Below are positions 8,249 through 16,173 of a stretch of DNA of 64,000 nucleotides, one piece after another. The position numbers and the translations under genes were made by a program. How positions within the stretch are numbered: the first letter of the stretch is position 1; each line of letters begins with the position of its first letter. Below the pieces are notes generated by a model. It ran no database searches, was not told where the DNA came from, and was given only the letters and a program-made list of their open reading frames with translations. The DNA is taken from contig NZ_JBMERR010000004.1 in the NCBI RefSeq assembly GCF_048820915.1, positions 62,001 through 126,000 of the forward strand, given 5' to 3'. The DNA is from Cribrihabitans_A pelagius. GTDB lineage: Bacteria > Pseudomonadota > Alphaproteobacteria > Rhodobacterales > Rhodobacteraceae.

Positions 8249-8887
8249 ATGCTGACAGCACCCACGCGAAGCACGTTCCGAACCACGTTCACGCGGGCGC
8301 TGGGGCGCCGGATCGGCGCTTTCGCCCGCGACACCCGCGGCAACGTGTCGATCGAATTCGCCTTCTATGCCCCTTTGCTGCTTGGGCTGTTTGCGGCGAT
8401 TTACACCTTCTTTGACGCCTTCCGGCAGGAAAACGTGAACCTGAAGGCCGCCTATACGATCTCGGATCTCATTTCGCGGGAAACCAATTACGTGAACGAG
8501 GCCTACATCGACAGCATGCATGCGCTGGCGGGGCTGCTGGTGCGCGGCGGCACCTCGCTGTCGACCCGCATCTCGGTGGTCCGCTGGGACGAAGCCGGCA
8601 ACCGCTACTACGTCGACTGGTCGAAGGTGCGCGGCACCGCCTATACCGAATGGGCCGATGGCGACATCAACAATATTAAGGAAAAACTGCCCGCAATGCC
8701 CGATCAGGAGCGGGTGATCCTGGTCGAGACCAAGAACAGCGTCGAGCCCGCCTTCAACATCGGTCTGCCTTCAATGGCGATAGAGAACTTCATTTTCACC
8801 CGTCCGCGTTTCGCGCCGCAAGTGGTCTTCGTCGAAAGCAAGGGCAATGGGAACAGCCACAACGATGATGCCGAAAAGGTGAAATGA
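8249..8887 (+). CDS. TadE/TadG-like membrane protein
   Basis: A 212-residue protein with the same layout as its neighbour: a basic N-terminus, then DTRGNVSIEFAFYAPLLLG (about residues 29-47) running into a transmembrane helix, then an extracytoplasmic domain with no cysteines. The GNVSIEFAF segment is the TadE-like signature. It is the third and last gene of the operon. The family assembles Flp/Tad pili, but the partner is unknown here because the rest of a tad locus is absent. Confidence 0.82.
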   Translation: MLTAPTRSTFRTTFTRALGRRIGAFARDTRGNVSIEFAFYAPLLLGLFAAIYTFFDAFRQENVNLKAAYTISDLISRETNYVNEAYIDSMHALAGLLVRGGTSLSTRISVVRWDEAGNRYYVDWSKVRGTAYTEWADGDINNIKEKLPAMPDQERVILVETKNSVEPAFNIGLPSMAIENFIFTRPRFAPQVVFVESKGNGNSHNDDAEKVK

Positions 8888-8900
8888 CCCGCGGTCCGGC

Positions 8901-9371
8901 TCAGCCGCGTTTGGCGATCATGATGGCGAGGATTTCCGACATCGTCTTGCTCTGCGCGCCCGGGGTGACGCCGCCGATGCCGATACGGCGGCCGGCCCGC
9001 CACCACAGGCCCGGCATCCAGGCCCGCGGGCCCGGCGTGCTGGTGCGGATCAGGAAGCCGTTCGAGGGTTTGAACGCGAAGACGCCGCGGTCCACCGCCT
9101 CGATCTCAGCCACCGGCGCGATCACCGTGCCGTCGGAGCAGCGCAGTTCTTCCTCGGTCAGTTCGATCCGGTGCCGGGTCGCCTGCCACAGCCGCACCGC
9201 CATCCACAGCGCGCCGGTGCCCGCGGCCAGCAGGAACACGATCCACAGGGGTGCCGGCGGCACGGCCAGCGCCACATAGACCAGCACCGCGCCCACCGTG
9301 CCCAGCATCACCGTGCCCATCACCCGGCGCGGGGCCGAGGCCTCCACCGTTGCCAGAATCTCGCTGCTCAT
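8901..9371 (-). CDS. Conserved membrane protein, PH-like, unknown function
   Basis: A 156-residue protein. Two hydrophobic helices cover about residues 18-36 and 40-60. They are followed by a soluble domain beginning RHRIELTEEELRCSDGTVIAPVAEIEAVDRG, which looks like the beta-rich PH-like domains found in small bacterial membrane proteins. The segment SNGFLIRTSTPGPRAWMPGLWWRAGRRIGIGG fits the same idea. It is convergent with the TadE-like operon, with 13 bp between stops. I do not recognise a specific function. Confidence 0.7.
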   Translation of the reverse strand: MSSEILATVEASAPRRVMGTVMLGTVGAVLVYVALAVPPAPLWIVFLLAAGTGALWMAVRLWQATRHRIELTEEELRCSDGTVIAPVAEIEAVDRGVFAFKPSNGFLIRTSTPGPRAWMPGLWWRAGRRIGIGGVTPGAQSKTMSEILAIMIAKRG

Positions 9372-9441
9372 GTCCTGCTCCCCTCAGCCTGCCGGCTGGG
9401 GCATAGCTTGAATTTGCCGCGGAATACAGCCCCCGCCGGGG

Positions 9442-10425
9442 CTATTGCCCCGCGGCGCGGCGGACCTGCACCTCGTAACCCGGCTCCTCCGGCTCGTCAT
9501 CCGTCATCTCCGCCGGGAAACCGGGCGCAAGGATGTCGAGCCCCGTCGCCTCCTCCAGGCGGCGGATGATGTTGGGCGAAAGTTCGCGCTCGCCGTAGCG
9601 CGCAATGCCGTCGTCGAAGATCTTCACCATCAGCGGGCTCACTTCCAGCGGCACGCCCGCGCGCTCCGCCACCTCCTGGAACAGGCCCACGTCCTTCTTC
9701 ACCAGGTCCATGGTGAAGGAGATGTCGCGGCTGCCGTTGAGGATCACCTGGCTTTCGGTCTCATGCGAGAAGGAATTGCCCGAGCTGATCCGGATCGCCT
9801 CAAAAGCCACGTTCAGATCCATCCCCGCCGCCTTTGCCGTCACCAGCGCCTCGGCATTGGCGACCAGATGCACGGTGGCGAGGTAGTTGGTCACCACCTT
9901 CAGGACCGAGGCGCTGCCCAGATCGCCGGTATGCAGGATGCGCCGCCCCATGGTGGTGAGCAGCGGCAGGATGGTCTCGAAAGTCTCGCGCCCGCAGCCC
10001 GCGAAGATCGAGATATTTCCGGTATCCGCCCGGTGGCAGCCGCCCGAGACCGGGCAGTCCACCGCCAGCCCGCCGCGCGCGATCACCTGCGCGCCCAGCC
10101 GCTGCACTTCCGCCGCGTCGGTGGTCGACATCTCCATCCATATCTTGCCCGCGGTAACTTCCGGCAGCATCTGCTGCAGCACCGCGTCCGAGGCCGCGGG
10201 CGACGGCAGGCAGGTGATCACCGCATCGCACTCGCGCATCATCTGCGCGGGGCTTTCCCCGGCTCGCGCGCCCCTGGCGCAGAAGCGCTGCATCAGATCG
10301 TCATTCAGGTCATGAACACGCAAGTTCACCCCGTTGCGCAGCAGGCTCCCCGCCAGCTTGCCGCCCACATTGCCCAGACCGATGAAGCCCACTTTCAGAT
10401 CACTTGCCACCAGATCGCTTGACAC
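9442..10425 (-). CDS. 3-hydroxyisobutyrate dehydrogenase-family oxidoreductase
   Basis: A 327-residue NAD(P)-dependent beta-hydroxyacid dehydrogenase. The Rossmann motif VGFIGLGNVGGKLAGSLL lies near the N-terminus. The substrate motif DCPVSGGCHRADTG (normally DAPVSGG) and the catalytic-lysine helix GSASVLKVVTNYLATVHLVANAEAL are both present. The start is GTG 10425, because GGGGAGGAG sits about 7 bases upstream. It is divergent from a LysR regulator with 106 bp between starts, the classic arrangement of a LysR target. The substrate is unknown. Confidence 0.85.
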   Translation of the reverse strand: MSSDLVASDLKVGFIGLGNVGGKLAGSLLRNGVNLRVHDLNDDLMQRFCARGARAGESPAQMMRECDAVITCLPSPAASDAVLQQMLPEVTAGKIWMEMSTTDAAEVQRLGAQVIARGGLAVDCPVSGGCHRADTGNISIFAGCGRETFETILPLLTTMGRRILHTGDLGSASVLKVVTNYLATVHLVANAEALVTAKAAGMDLNVAFEAIRISSGNSFSHETESQVILNGSRDISFTMDLVKKDVGLFQEVAERAGVPLEVSPLMVKIFDDGIARYGERELSPNIIRRLEEATGLDILAPGFPAEMTDDEPEEPGYEVQVRRAAGQ

Positions 10426-10531
10426 CGCGCGCTCCTCCCCGTTTGCGCCTCTTTGCCCCATCGCTAGCTTGACCCGATGCATAAATGAAACGAATAATAA
10501 CGCCATCTGACCTCCGGAATTTTTGTGATAC

Positions 10532-11413
10532 ATGCAGGGCCTTCCCAATCTTGTCTGGCTGCGCGCGTTCGAGGCCGCGGCCCGGCTGCAGAGCTTCACC
10601 GCCGCCGCGGGTGAACTGGGGCTGACCCAGGCCGCGGTGAGCCACCAGGTGCGCAGCCTGGAGCAGAGCTTTGGCGTGTCGCTGTTTCACCGCCGGGCGC
10701 GGCATCTGGAACTCACCGATCTGGGCGAAGCCTATTACCCGGCGGTGGCGCAGGCGCTGACCGGCATCACCTATTCCACCCGCGGCCTCTTGGGGCCGGG
10801 AGAGGCGCGCACGGTGACGCTGCGGGCGCCGGTCTCCACCGCGGTCCTGTGCATCGCGCCCGCGCTTGGCGCCTTCCACGCCGCCCACCCGCAAATCCGC
10901 ATCCGGCTGGTCTCCGCCGTCTGGGCAGGCAGCGCGCAGGATGCTGAGGTCGATGTCGACCTGCGCCTCGGCCCGCCCGGCCGCTACCAGCGCAGCGCGC
11001 ATCTGTTGTCGGCGGAGCGTGTGATCGCGGTGGCAGCACCTGAGGCGGCGGCAGGCATCACCGGACTGGAGCAACTGGCCTCGCAGACGCTGATCCACAT
11101 TCACGGCTACCAGGACCACTGGCTGCGGCTGTCGCAGCAGGAGGGGCTGGCGCTGGCGGATCAGGCGCCGCCGGTCTCCGTTGATACCTCGCTTGCGGCG
11201 ATCGAGATTGCCGCCGCGGGCGGCGGGGTGGCGATGCTGATGCGCCGCTACGCCGCGCTGCCGCTCACGCAGGGGCGGCTGGCGCAGGTGCCCGGCGCGG
11301 AAATACCGATGGGCCAGAGCCACTATCTGATGCCTGCCCCCGCCAGTGCCGGCGGCAGCCCCGAGGCCGCCCTGGTGCGCGACTGGATCACCGCGCTGTT
11401 TGCTCACGGCTGA
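10532..11413 (+). CDS. LysR-family transcriptional regulator (GcvA-type)
   Basis: A 293-residue regulator. The N-terminal winged HTH reads SFTAAAGELGLTQAAVSHQVR (about residues 20-40), followed by LEQSFGVSLFHRRAR, as in GcvA/AmpR-like LysR proteins. The C-terminal half is a periplasmic-binding-protein-like effector domain. It is divergent from the beta-hydroxyacid dehydrogenase at 9442-10425, which is its most likely target. The effector is unknown. Confidence 0.9.
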   Translation: MQGLPNLVWLRAFEAAARLQSFTAAAGELGLTQAAVSHQVRSLEQSFGVSLFHRRARHLELTDLGEAYYPAVAQALTGITYSTRGLLGPGEARTVTLRAPVSTAVLCIAPALGAFHAAHPQIRIRLVSAVWAGSAQDAEVDVDLRLGPPGRYQRSAHLLSAERVIAVAAPEAAAGITGLEQLASQTLIHIHGYQDHWLRLSQQEGLALADQAPPVSVDTSLAAIEIAAAGGGVAMLMRRYAALPLTQGRLAQVPGAEIPMGQSHYLMPAPASAGGSPEAALVRDWITALFAHG

Positions 11414-11630
11414 CTGCCGCGCAGCACGCAAACAGGAGATTCTCCCGCCCGTCCGCGCCGCCTGCGGCATCGCGTCCCGTTGGGCCGGGCGCCGGGCTGA
11501 CGCCCGGCGGCGGCGCCCCTCGCCAGCCTCTGTTCATACGCGCACAGGCAGCGTGACCCCCGGCCCCTTTTCCGGCCGCGCCCGCAGCTCCTATCTTCCT
11601 TTCAACGCAACCCATACCGGAGATAGGCCC

Positions 11631-12542
11631 ATGTCGCTCAGACCCATCGCGGGCATCCGCACCGCCCAGCCGCATATCGAAGGCGCCGGCGTTAAGCTGC
11701 ACCGCGCCTTCGGCTTTCAGGATCCCTCGGAGCTGGACCCCTTCCTGCTGTTCGACGACTTCCGCAACGAAACCCCCGAGGACTACCTGCGCGGCTTCCC
11801 CTGGCACCCGCACCGCGGAATCGAGACCATCACCTACGTGCTCTCCGGCACTGTCGAGCACGGCGACTCGCTGGGCAACCGCGGCACGCTGGGCGCGGGC
11901 GGCGTGCAGTGGATGACGGCGGGTTCCGGCATTCTTCATCAGGAAATGCCCGCGGGCAACGCGCAGGGCCAGATGCACGGCTTCCAGCTCTGGGGCAACC
12001 TGCCGTCGAGCCAGAAAATGTGCGCGCCGCGCTATCAGGACGTGCAGGGCACCGATATTCCGGAGGTGACAGACGACGACGGTACCCGCGTGAAGGTGAT
12101 CACCGGCGAGTTCTGGGGCAAGCGCGGTCCGGTGGACGGCATCGCGGCCGATCCGCAGTACCTCGACATCCACGTGCCGGCGGGGGTGAAGAAGACCTTC
12201 CGCATCGACACCTACCGGCGCGCCTTTGCCTATGTCTTCGAAGGCGCTGCCGCCTTTGCGGATGCCTCCGCGCCGCAGGGGGTGCTGTTGGAGAAGGAGG
12301 TCGCGGGCCAGGAGCTGAACATCCGCGACATGTCCGGCAACCGCAGCCTGATCCGCTTCGGCACCGGGGACGAGATCACCCTGCAGGCAGGCCCCGAAGG
12401 CGTGCGCTTCCTGCTGATTTCCGGCGCGCCGATCGAGGAGCCGGTGGCCTGGCACGGGCCGATCGTGATGAATACCCAGGCCGAACTGCAACAGGCCTTC
12501 CGCGAGCTGCGCAACGGCACTTTCATCAAGCCTGCGCACTAG
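11631..12542 (+). CDS. Pirin family protein
   Basis: A 303-residue bicupin of the pirin family. The N-terminal cupin keeps the metal ligands: WHPHRGIETITYVLSG gives two histidines and GSGILHQEMP gives the His and Glu. Iron binding and possibly quercetinase-like dioxygenase activity are therefore plausible. The C-terminal cupin ends with the usual ISGAPIEEPVAWHGPIVMNT motif. ATG 11631 is chosen because GGAGATA lies five bases upstream and upstream codons look non-coding. A stem GGCAGG-AAAA-CCTGCC follows at 12566-12581. Confidence 0.92.
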   Translation: MSLRPIAGIRTAQPHIEGAGVKLHRAFGFQDPSELDPFLLFDDFRNETPEDYLRGFPWHPHRGIETITYVLSGTVEHGDSLGNRGTLGAGGVQWMTAGSGILHQEMPAGNAQGQMHGFQLWGNLPSSQKMCAPRYQDVQGTDIPEVTDDDGTRVKVITGEFWGKRGPVDGIAADPQYLDIHVPAGVKKTFRIDTYRRAFAYVFEGAAAFADASAPQGVLLEKEVAGQELNIRDMSGNRSLIRFGTGDEITLQAGPEGVRFLLISGAPIEEPVAWHGPIVMNTQAELQQAFRELRNGTFIKPAH

Positions 12543-12616
12543 CCGCGCCCTCAAAACGCCGGAACGGCAGGAAAACCTGCCCCGCCGCCTGATCAGAGGC
12601 ACCGCTTTGTGCTATA

Positions 12617-12647
12617 CTCCCCCCATGTGATTGAAGCATGGGGGGAG
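12617..12647 (+). promoter_or_regulatory. Perfect 11-bp hairpin enclosing the Shine-Dalgarno of the ABM gene
   Basis: CTCCCCCCATG (12617-12627) is the exact reverse complement of CATGGGGGGAG (12637-12647), with a 9-nt loop. The right arm holds the GGGGGAG that serves as ribosome site for ATG 12650, so the folded RNA would hide it. TATACT (12613-12618) partly overlaps the left arm and could be a -10 box. If the site works on DNA rather than RNA it would be an operator. Confidence 0.6.
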
Positions 12648-12649
12648 CA

Positions 12650-12952
12650 ATGATTATCCGCGTGTTCCGCGCCACGGTCCGCGATGACAAGATCGACGCG
12701 TTCAAGACATTCCTGAAGGATACTGCGGTGCCGCATGTGCGCCGCCAGAAGGGGCTGGTCTCGGTTACCGCCGGGCTGCCGCGGCCGGAGGCTCCAGCCA
12801 CTTTCTGCGTCGTGATGGTCTGGGAAAGCATCGCCGCGCTCAAGGCCTTTGCGGGCGAGGATTGGGAGCAGCCGCACGTGCTGCCCGAGGAAGACCCGAT
12901 GGTGCTCAGCCGCGAGATCGAGCATTTCGATATGATCGGCCTTTTGACCTGA
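12650..12952 (+). CDS. Antibiotic biosynthesis monooxygenase (ABM)-like small protein
   Basis: A 100-residue ferredoxin-like-fold protein of the ABM superfamily. It begins MIIRVFRATVRDDKIDAFKTFL, then has the typical GLVSVTAGLPR strand, FCVVMVWESIAALKAFAG and a C-terminal HFDMIGLLT. Members include quinol monooxygenases and heme-degrading enzymes, and many have no known substrate. ATG 12650 is preferred to 12638 because GGGGGAG is well placed only for the former. Its ribosome site is inside a perfect inverted repeat, which suggests translational control. No catalytic residue can be named. Confidence 0.8.
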   Translation: MIIRVFRATVRDDKIDAFKTFLKDTAVPHVRRQKGLVSVTAGLPRPEAPATFCVVMVWESIAALKAFAGEDWEQPHVLPEEDPMVLSREIEHFDMIGLLT

Positions 12953-13009
12953 CCCGACCCGCCCGCCGCCGCGCCGTCGCCGTCCGCACCGGCCGGGAGC
13001 TGCCGGTTG

Positions 13010-13498
13010 TCAGCCGCCGGATGTGTCCGCGGTCCAGCTGTAGACGGTCTCGCCGTCCTGCGCCTCGGCGCTGAACCCAGCGCGCGCCAGCACCCGGGCC
13101 GAGGCCGCGTTGGCCTGCATCACCCCGCCGCGCAGGGTGGCGCCGCTGCCGCGGAACTGCGTTTGCAGAGCGGTGAGCAGCTCCCCGGCCAGCCCCTGCC
13201 CCCAGACGTCTTCCACCAGCAGGTAGCCCAGGTTGCGGGTCCGGCTGCGCGGCTCGGGATGCGACAGGATCACCAGCCCCGCGCCGTGGCCATCCCTGCC
13301 GAACAAGGCAGCCACCTCCGCCTGCTCTGCCAGTGCGCCAAGGAACGCCCTCTGCGCCGCAGCCTGCGAAAGCCCCTGGAACCCGGGCGGCAGCCAGCGC
13401 ACCACCGGCTTGGCAAACAGCGCCGCCAGATCACCCTCCGCCAGATCCTGCCAGCGCCCCGCCCGCAGCCGCGGCGTCTGCAGGTCCAGCAAGCTCAC
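13010..13498 (-). CDS. GNAT family N-acetyltransferase
   Basis: A 162-residue acetyltransferase. The fold is shown by TPRLRAGRW at the start, LGYLLVEDVWGQGLAGELLTALQTQF (about residues 95-120; the acetyl-CoA loop is an atypical GQGLAG) and ASARVLARAGFS near the end, the typical N-A-S-x-x-x-x-x-x-x-G-F pattern of RimJ/RimL-like enzymes. The start is GTG 13498, overlapping the TetR stop as GTGA, so the two genes are coupled. The substrate is unknown. Confidence 0.85.
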   Translation of the reverse strand: MSLLDLQTPRLRAGRWQDLAEGDLAALFAKPVVRWLPPGFQGLSQAAAQRAFLGALAEQAEVAALFGRDGHGAGLVILSHPEPRSRTRNLGYLLVEDVWGQGLAGELLTALQTQFRGSGATLRGGVMQANAASARVLARAGFSAEAQDGETVYSWTADTSGG

Positions 13499-14082
13499 GC
13501 GCTCACCGCCTTGCGCACCATTTCCCAATAGACCCGCTCCACCTCATCCAGCGACAAGCGACCCTCGGAGCGGTACCAGGTGTTGACCCCGTTCAGCATC
13601 GCAATCACCGCCAGCGTCGCGATCTTGGTATCGGCGATGGCAAAGGCGCCTTCCTCCAGCCCGGCCTTCAGGATCGCCTCCAGCCCGTTTTCGTAGTCGC
13701 GGCGCAACCCCTCGATCAAAGCGAAGTTCCCGTCCGTCAGGTTGCGCAGCTCCATATAGGCGATGAACACCGCATCCGGCCGCTGCAGATGAAACCGGAT
13801 GTGAAAGCGCACGAAGTCCTGTAACTGCGCCCGCGCATCCGGCGCCCGCGGCGTTCCGGCCCAGGCCGCCTTCAGGTCCGCCATATGGCCTTCCATCAGG
13901 CTGAACAGCAGGCTTTGCTTGTCCGGCGTGTAGTTGTATAGCGCACCGGCCTGCACCCCGACCTCGCGCGCGATCTGCCGCATCGAGACCGCGGCATAGC
14001 CATGCTGGGCAAACAGCCTGAGCGCCGCCTCGCGGATGCGCGGCCCGGTGATGTCGGAATGGGAACCTTGGGTGCGTGCCAT
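13495..14082 (-). CDS. TetR/AcrR-family transcriptional regulator
   Basis: A 195-residue regulator. The N-terminal HTH reads REAALRLFAQHGYAAVSMRQIAREVGVQAGALYNYTPDKQSLL (about residues 14-57), typical of TetR. The rest is an all-helical ligand domain with no clear ligand clue. ATG 14082 (MARTQGSHSD) is chosen because the palindrome at 14096-14111 sits immediately upstream, as expected for an autoregulatory operator. The longer in-frame start would put this site inside the gene. It is co-transcribed with the GNAT gene. Confidence 0.9.
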   Translation of the reverse strand: MARTQGSHSDITGPRIREAALRLFAQHGYAAVSMRQIAREVGVQAGALYNYTPDKQSLLFSLMEGHMADLKAAWAGTPRAPDARAQLQDFVRFHIRFHLQRPDAVFIAYMELRNLTDGNFALIEGLRRDYENGLEAILKAGLEEGAFAIADTKIATLAVIAMLNGVNTWYRSEGRLSLDEVERVYWEMVRKAVSA

Positions 14083-14095
14083 GGCCGGACGATAA

Positions 14096-14111
14096 CTGAA
14101 CAACTGTTCAG
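14096..14111. promoter_or_regulatory. Probable TetR operator palindrome
   Basis: CTGAACA-AC-TGTTCAG is a 16-bp dyad with perfect 7-bp arms, 14 bp upstream of the TetR start codon. Size and position fit an autoregulatory operator of a TetR dimer. Confidence 0.6.
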
Positions 14112-14241
14112 AAAAAAGATCAAATATTGCGTCAGGCGGCATCGGCGGGATTTCATTTGTGCCGCCCCGGGGAAGCGCCTAGAACCGGCAAGGAATACGC
14201 CGCCGCCCGCGGCAGGACATGCCGAAGGGAGGGACGCGACC

Positions 14242-14580
14242 ATGCGCAAGCTGCTGCAACTGACAGGTTTTCTCGCCCTCGCCGCGGCCGCCGCCTGCTC
14301 CCGCGTGCCCGAGCTGGAAGACCGGCTGACCCCGGACCTGCGCAATGCCCCCTACCCCGACCTGCTGCCGCTCGGCACCGCGCTGGAAACGCTGCCGCCG
14401 CCCCGTCGGCAAAGCGAGGCACTGGAGGCGGAGCTCGGCGCCCGCAGCAGCCGGCTGCAACAGCGCGCCAGGGCGCTGCCGGCGCCTGCGCCGCAAAGCC
14501 GGGCGGCGGATCAGGACCTGGAAGCCCGCAGCAGACGGCTCCGGCAGCGGGCAGAGGCACTCAGAAACGCCGAATTCTAA
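14242..14580 (+). CDS. Small predicted lipoprotein with internal helical repeat
   Basis: A 112-residue protein. A lipoprotein signal peptide ends in ALAAAAAC with the lipidated Cys at residue 19. A proline-rich linker follows (PYPDLLPLGTALETLPPPRR). The C-terminal half contains two copies of a charged helical repeat of the form L-x-A-R-S-x-R-L-x-Q-R-A-x-A-L, separated by ALPAPAPQSRAADQD. The ribosome site AGGGAGG precedes ATG 14242. It lies just upstream of hom with the same orientation. I do not recognise a function; an envelope location is inferred from the lipobox. Confidence 0.72.
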   Translation: MRKLLQLTGFLALAAAAACSRVPELEDRLTPDLRNAPYPDLLPLGTALETLPPPRRQSEALEAELGARSSRLQQRARALPAPAPQSRAADQDLEARSRRLRQRAEALRNAEF

Positions 14581-14697
14581 GCGCTTTGCGCCGCCGCCCG
14601 CCCCTTGCCGGCGCCGCCTGCCGCTGCGGCGTTGCACGCTGGGGCCGAACCGGCTAAGGCGGGGCCTTGAACCTACCGGAACAGAGGACCTCCAGCT

Positions 14698-15984
14698 ATG
14701 ACAGAACCGCTTCGCCTTGGGATCGCAGGTTTGGGCACGGTTGGCATCGGCGTGGTCAGGATCATCCGCCGCCATGCCGCGCTGTTGGAGGCGCGCACCG
14801 GCCGCCCGGTGGTGATCTCCGCGGTCTCTGCCCGCGACGCCACCAAGGACCGCGGCGTGCCGCTGAAGGACTACGCCTGGGAGACCGATCCGGTGGCGCT
14901 GGCGACCCGCGATGACGTCGATGTGTTTGTCGAGCTGATGGGCGGACACGAGGGCGCGGCCAAGGCCGCAACCGAAGCCGCGCTGGCCGCGGGCAAGGAC
15001 GTCGTCACCGCCAACAAAGCGCTGCTGGCGATCCACGGCCAGGCGCTCGCCGAGCAGGCCGAGGCCGCGGGCCGGGTAATCCGCTTCGAGGCCGCGGTGG
15101 CGGGCGGCATCCCGATCATCAAGTCGCTGACCGAGGGCCTCGCCGGCAACGAGATCACCCGCGTGATGGGGGTGATGAACGGCACCTGCAACTACATCCT
15201 CACCCAGATGCAGGCCACCGGCCAGGGCTACAACGCCCTGTTCGAGGAATGCGGCCGCCTGGGTTACCTGGAAGCCGACCCCAACCTCGACGTCGGCGGC
15301 ATCGACGCGGGCCACAAGCTGGCGCTGCTGGCCTCGATCGCCTTCGGCACCCGGCCTGCTTTCGGCAACGTGCAGCTGGAAGGCATCCAGCGCATCCAGC
15401 TCGAAGACATCAAGGCCGCCGCGGACATGGGCTACCGCATCAAGCTCTTGGGTGTGGCGCAGCGCTCGCCCCGCGGGCTGGAACAGCGCATGTCGCCTTG
15501 CCTGGTGCCCGCCGACTCGCCGCTCGGCCAGCTCGAAGGCGGCACCAACATGGTGGTGATCGAAGGCGACGCGATCGACCAGGTGGTGCTGCGCGGCCCC
15601 GGTGCGGGCGAAGGCCCCACCGCCAGCGCGGTGATGGGCGACGTCTGCGACCTGGCCCGGGGCCTGCGCATCGCGACCTTCGGCAAGCCCGCACATCTGC
15701 TGGAGGAAACTCCGGCGGCCCAGACCGGCCTGCCCGCGCCCTTCTACCTGCGCATGGGGCTCCTGGACAAACCCGGCGCGCTGGCCAAGGTCGCCTCGGT
15801 GCTGGGCGAGGCCGGCGTCTCGATCGACCGGATGCGCCAGTACGGCCATTCCGCGCCGGTTGCCCCGGTGCTGATCGTGACCCACAAGTGCACCCGCGCG
15901 GCACTGGATGCAGCCCTCGAAGGGCTGGCCGCCACCAACGTGGTCGATGGCGACCCGGTGGCGCTGCGGATCGAGGAAGTCTGA
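14698..15984 (+). CDS. hom: Homoserine dehydrogenase
   Basis: A 428-residue enzyme reducing aspartate semialdehyde to homoserine, the branch leading to threonine, methionine and isoleucine. The NAD(P) motif GIAGLGTVGIGVVRI opens the protein. ELMGGHEGA, then TANKALL with the catalytic lysine, GVMNGTCNYIL and YLEADPNLDVGGIDAGHKLALL follow in the family order. A C-terminal ACT domain (YLRMGLLDKPGALAKVASVLGEAGVSI, about residues 348-375) indicates allosteric control by an amino acid, usually threonine. Length and start are standard. Confidence 0.96.
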   Translation: MTEPLRLGIAGLGTVGIGVVRIIRRHAALLEARTGRPVVISAVSARDATKDRGVPLKDYAWETDPVALATRDDVDVFVELMGGHEGAAKAATEAALAAGKDVVTANKALLAIHGQALAEQAEAAGRVIRFEAAVAGGIPIIKSLTEGLAGNEITRVMGVMNGTCNYILTQMQATGQGYNALFEECGRLGYLEADPNLDVGGIDAGHKLALLASIAFGTRPAFGNVQLEGIQRIQLEDIKAAADMGYRIKLLGVAQRSPRGLEQRMSPCLVPADSPLGQLEGGTNMVVIEGDAIDQVVLRGPGAGEGPTASAVMGDVCDLARGLRIATFGKPAHLLEETPAAQTGLPAPFYLRMGLLDKPGALAKVASVLGEAGVSIDRMRQYGHSAPVAPVLIVTHKCTRAALDAALEGLAATNVVDGDPVALRIEEV

Positions 15985-16173
15985 CCCGCCCCGGCAGGTC
16001 ACACTCCGCCCCGCCCCCCTGCTCCGGCGCAGGCCGAAAGCCGCACTTTTGCAGCCGCGGCGAGGCTTTCCTGCCGCGGCCGCCGCCATCGCCCCTTGCG
16101 AGCTGCCCCCCGGGCGCGCTATTCGGCATTAAACGCAGATACTCCCATTCCCCGTTGCAACAGGATTTCCGGT

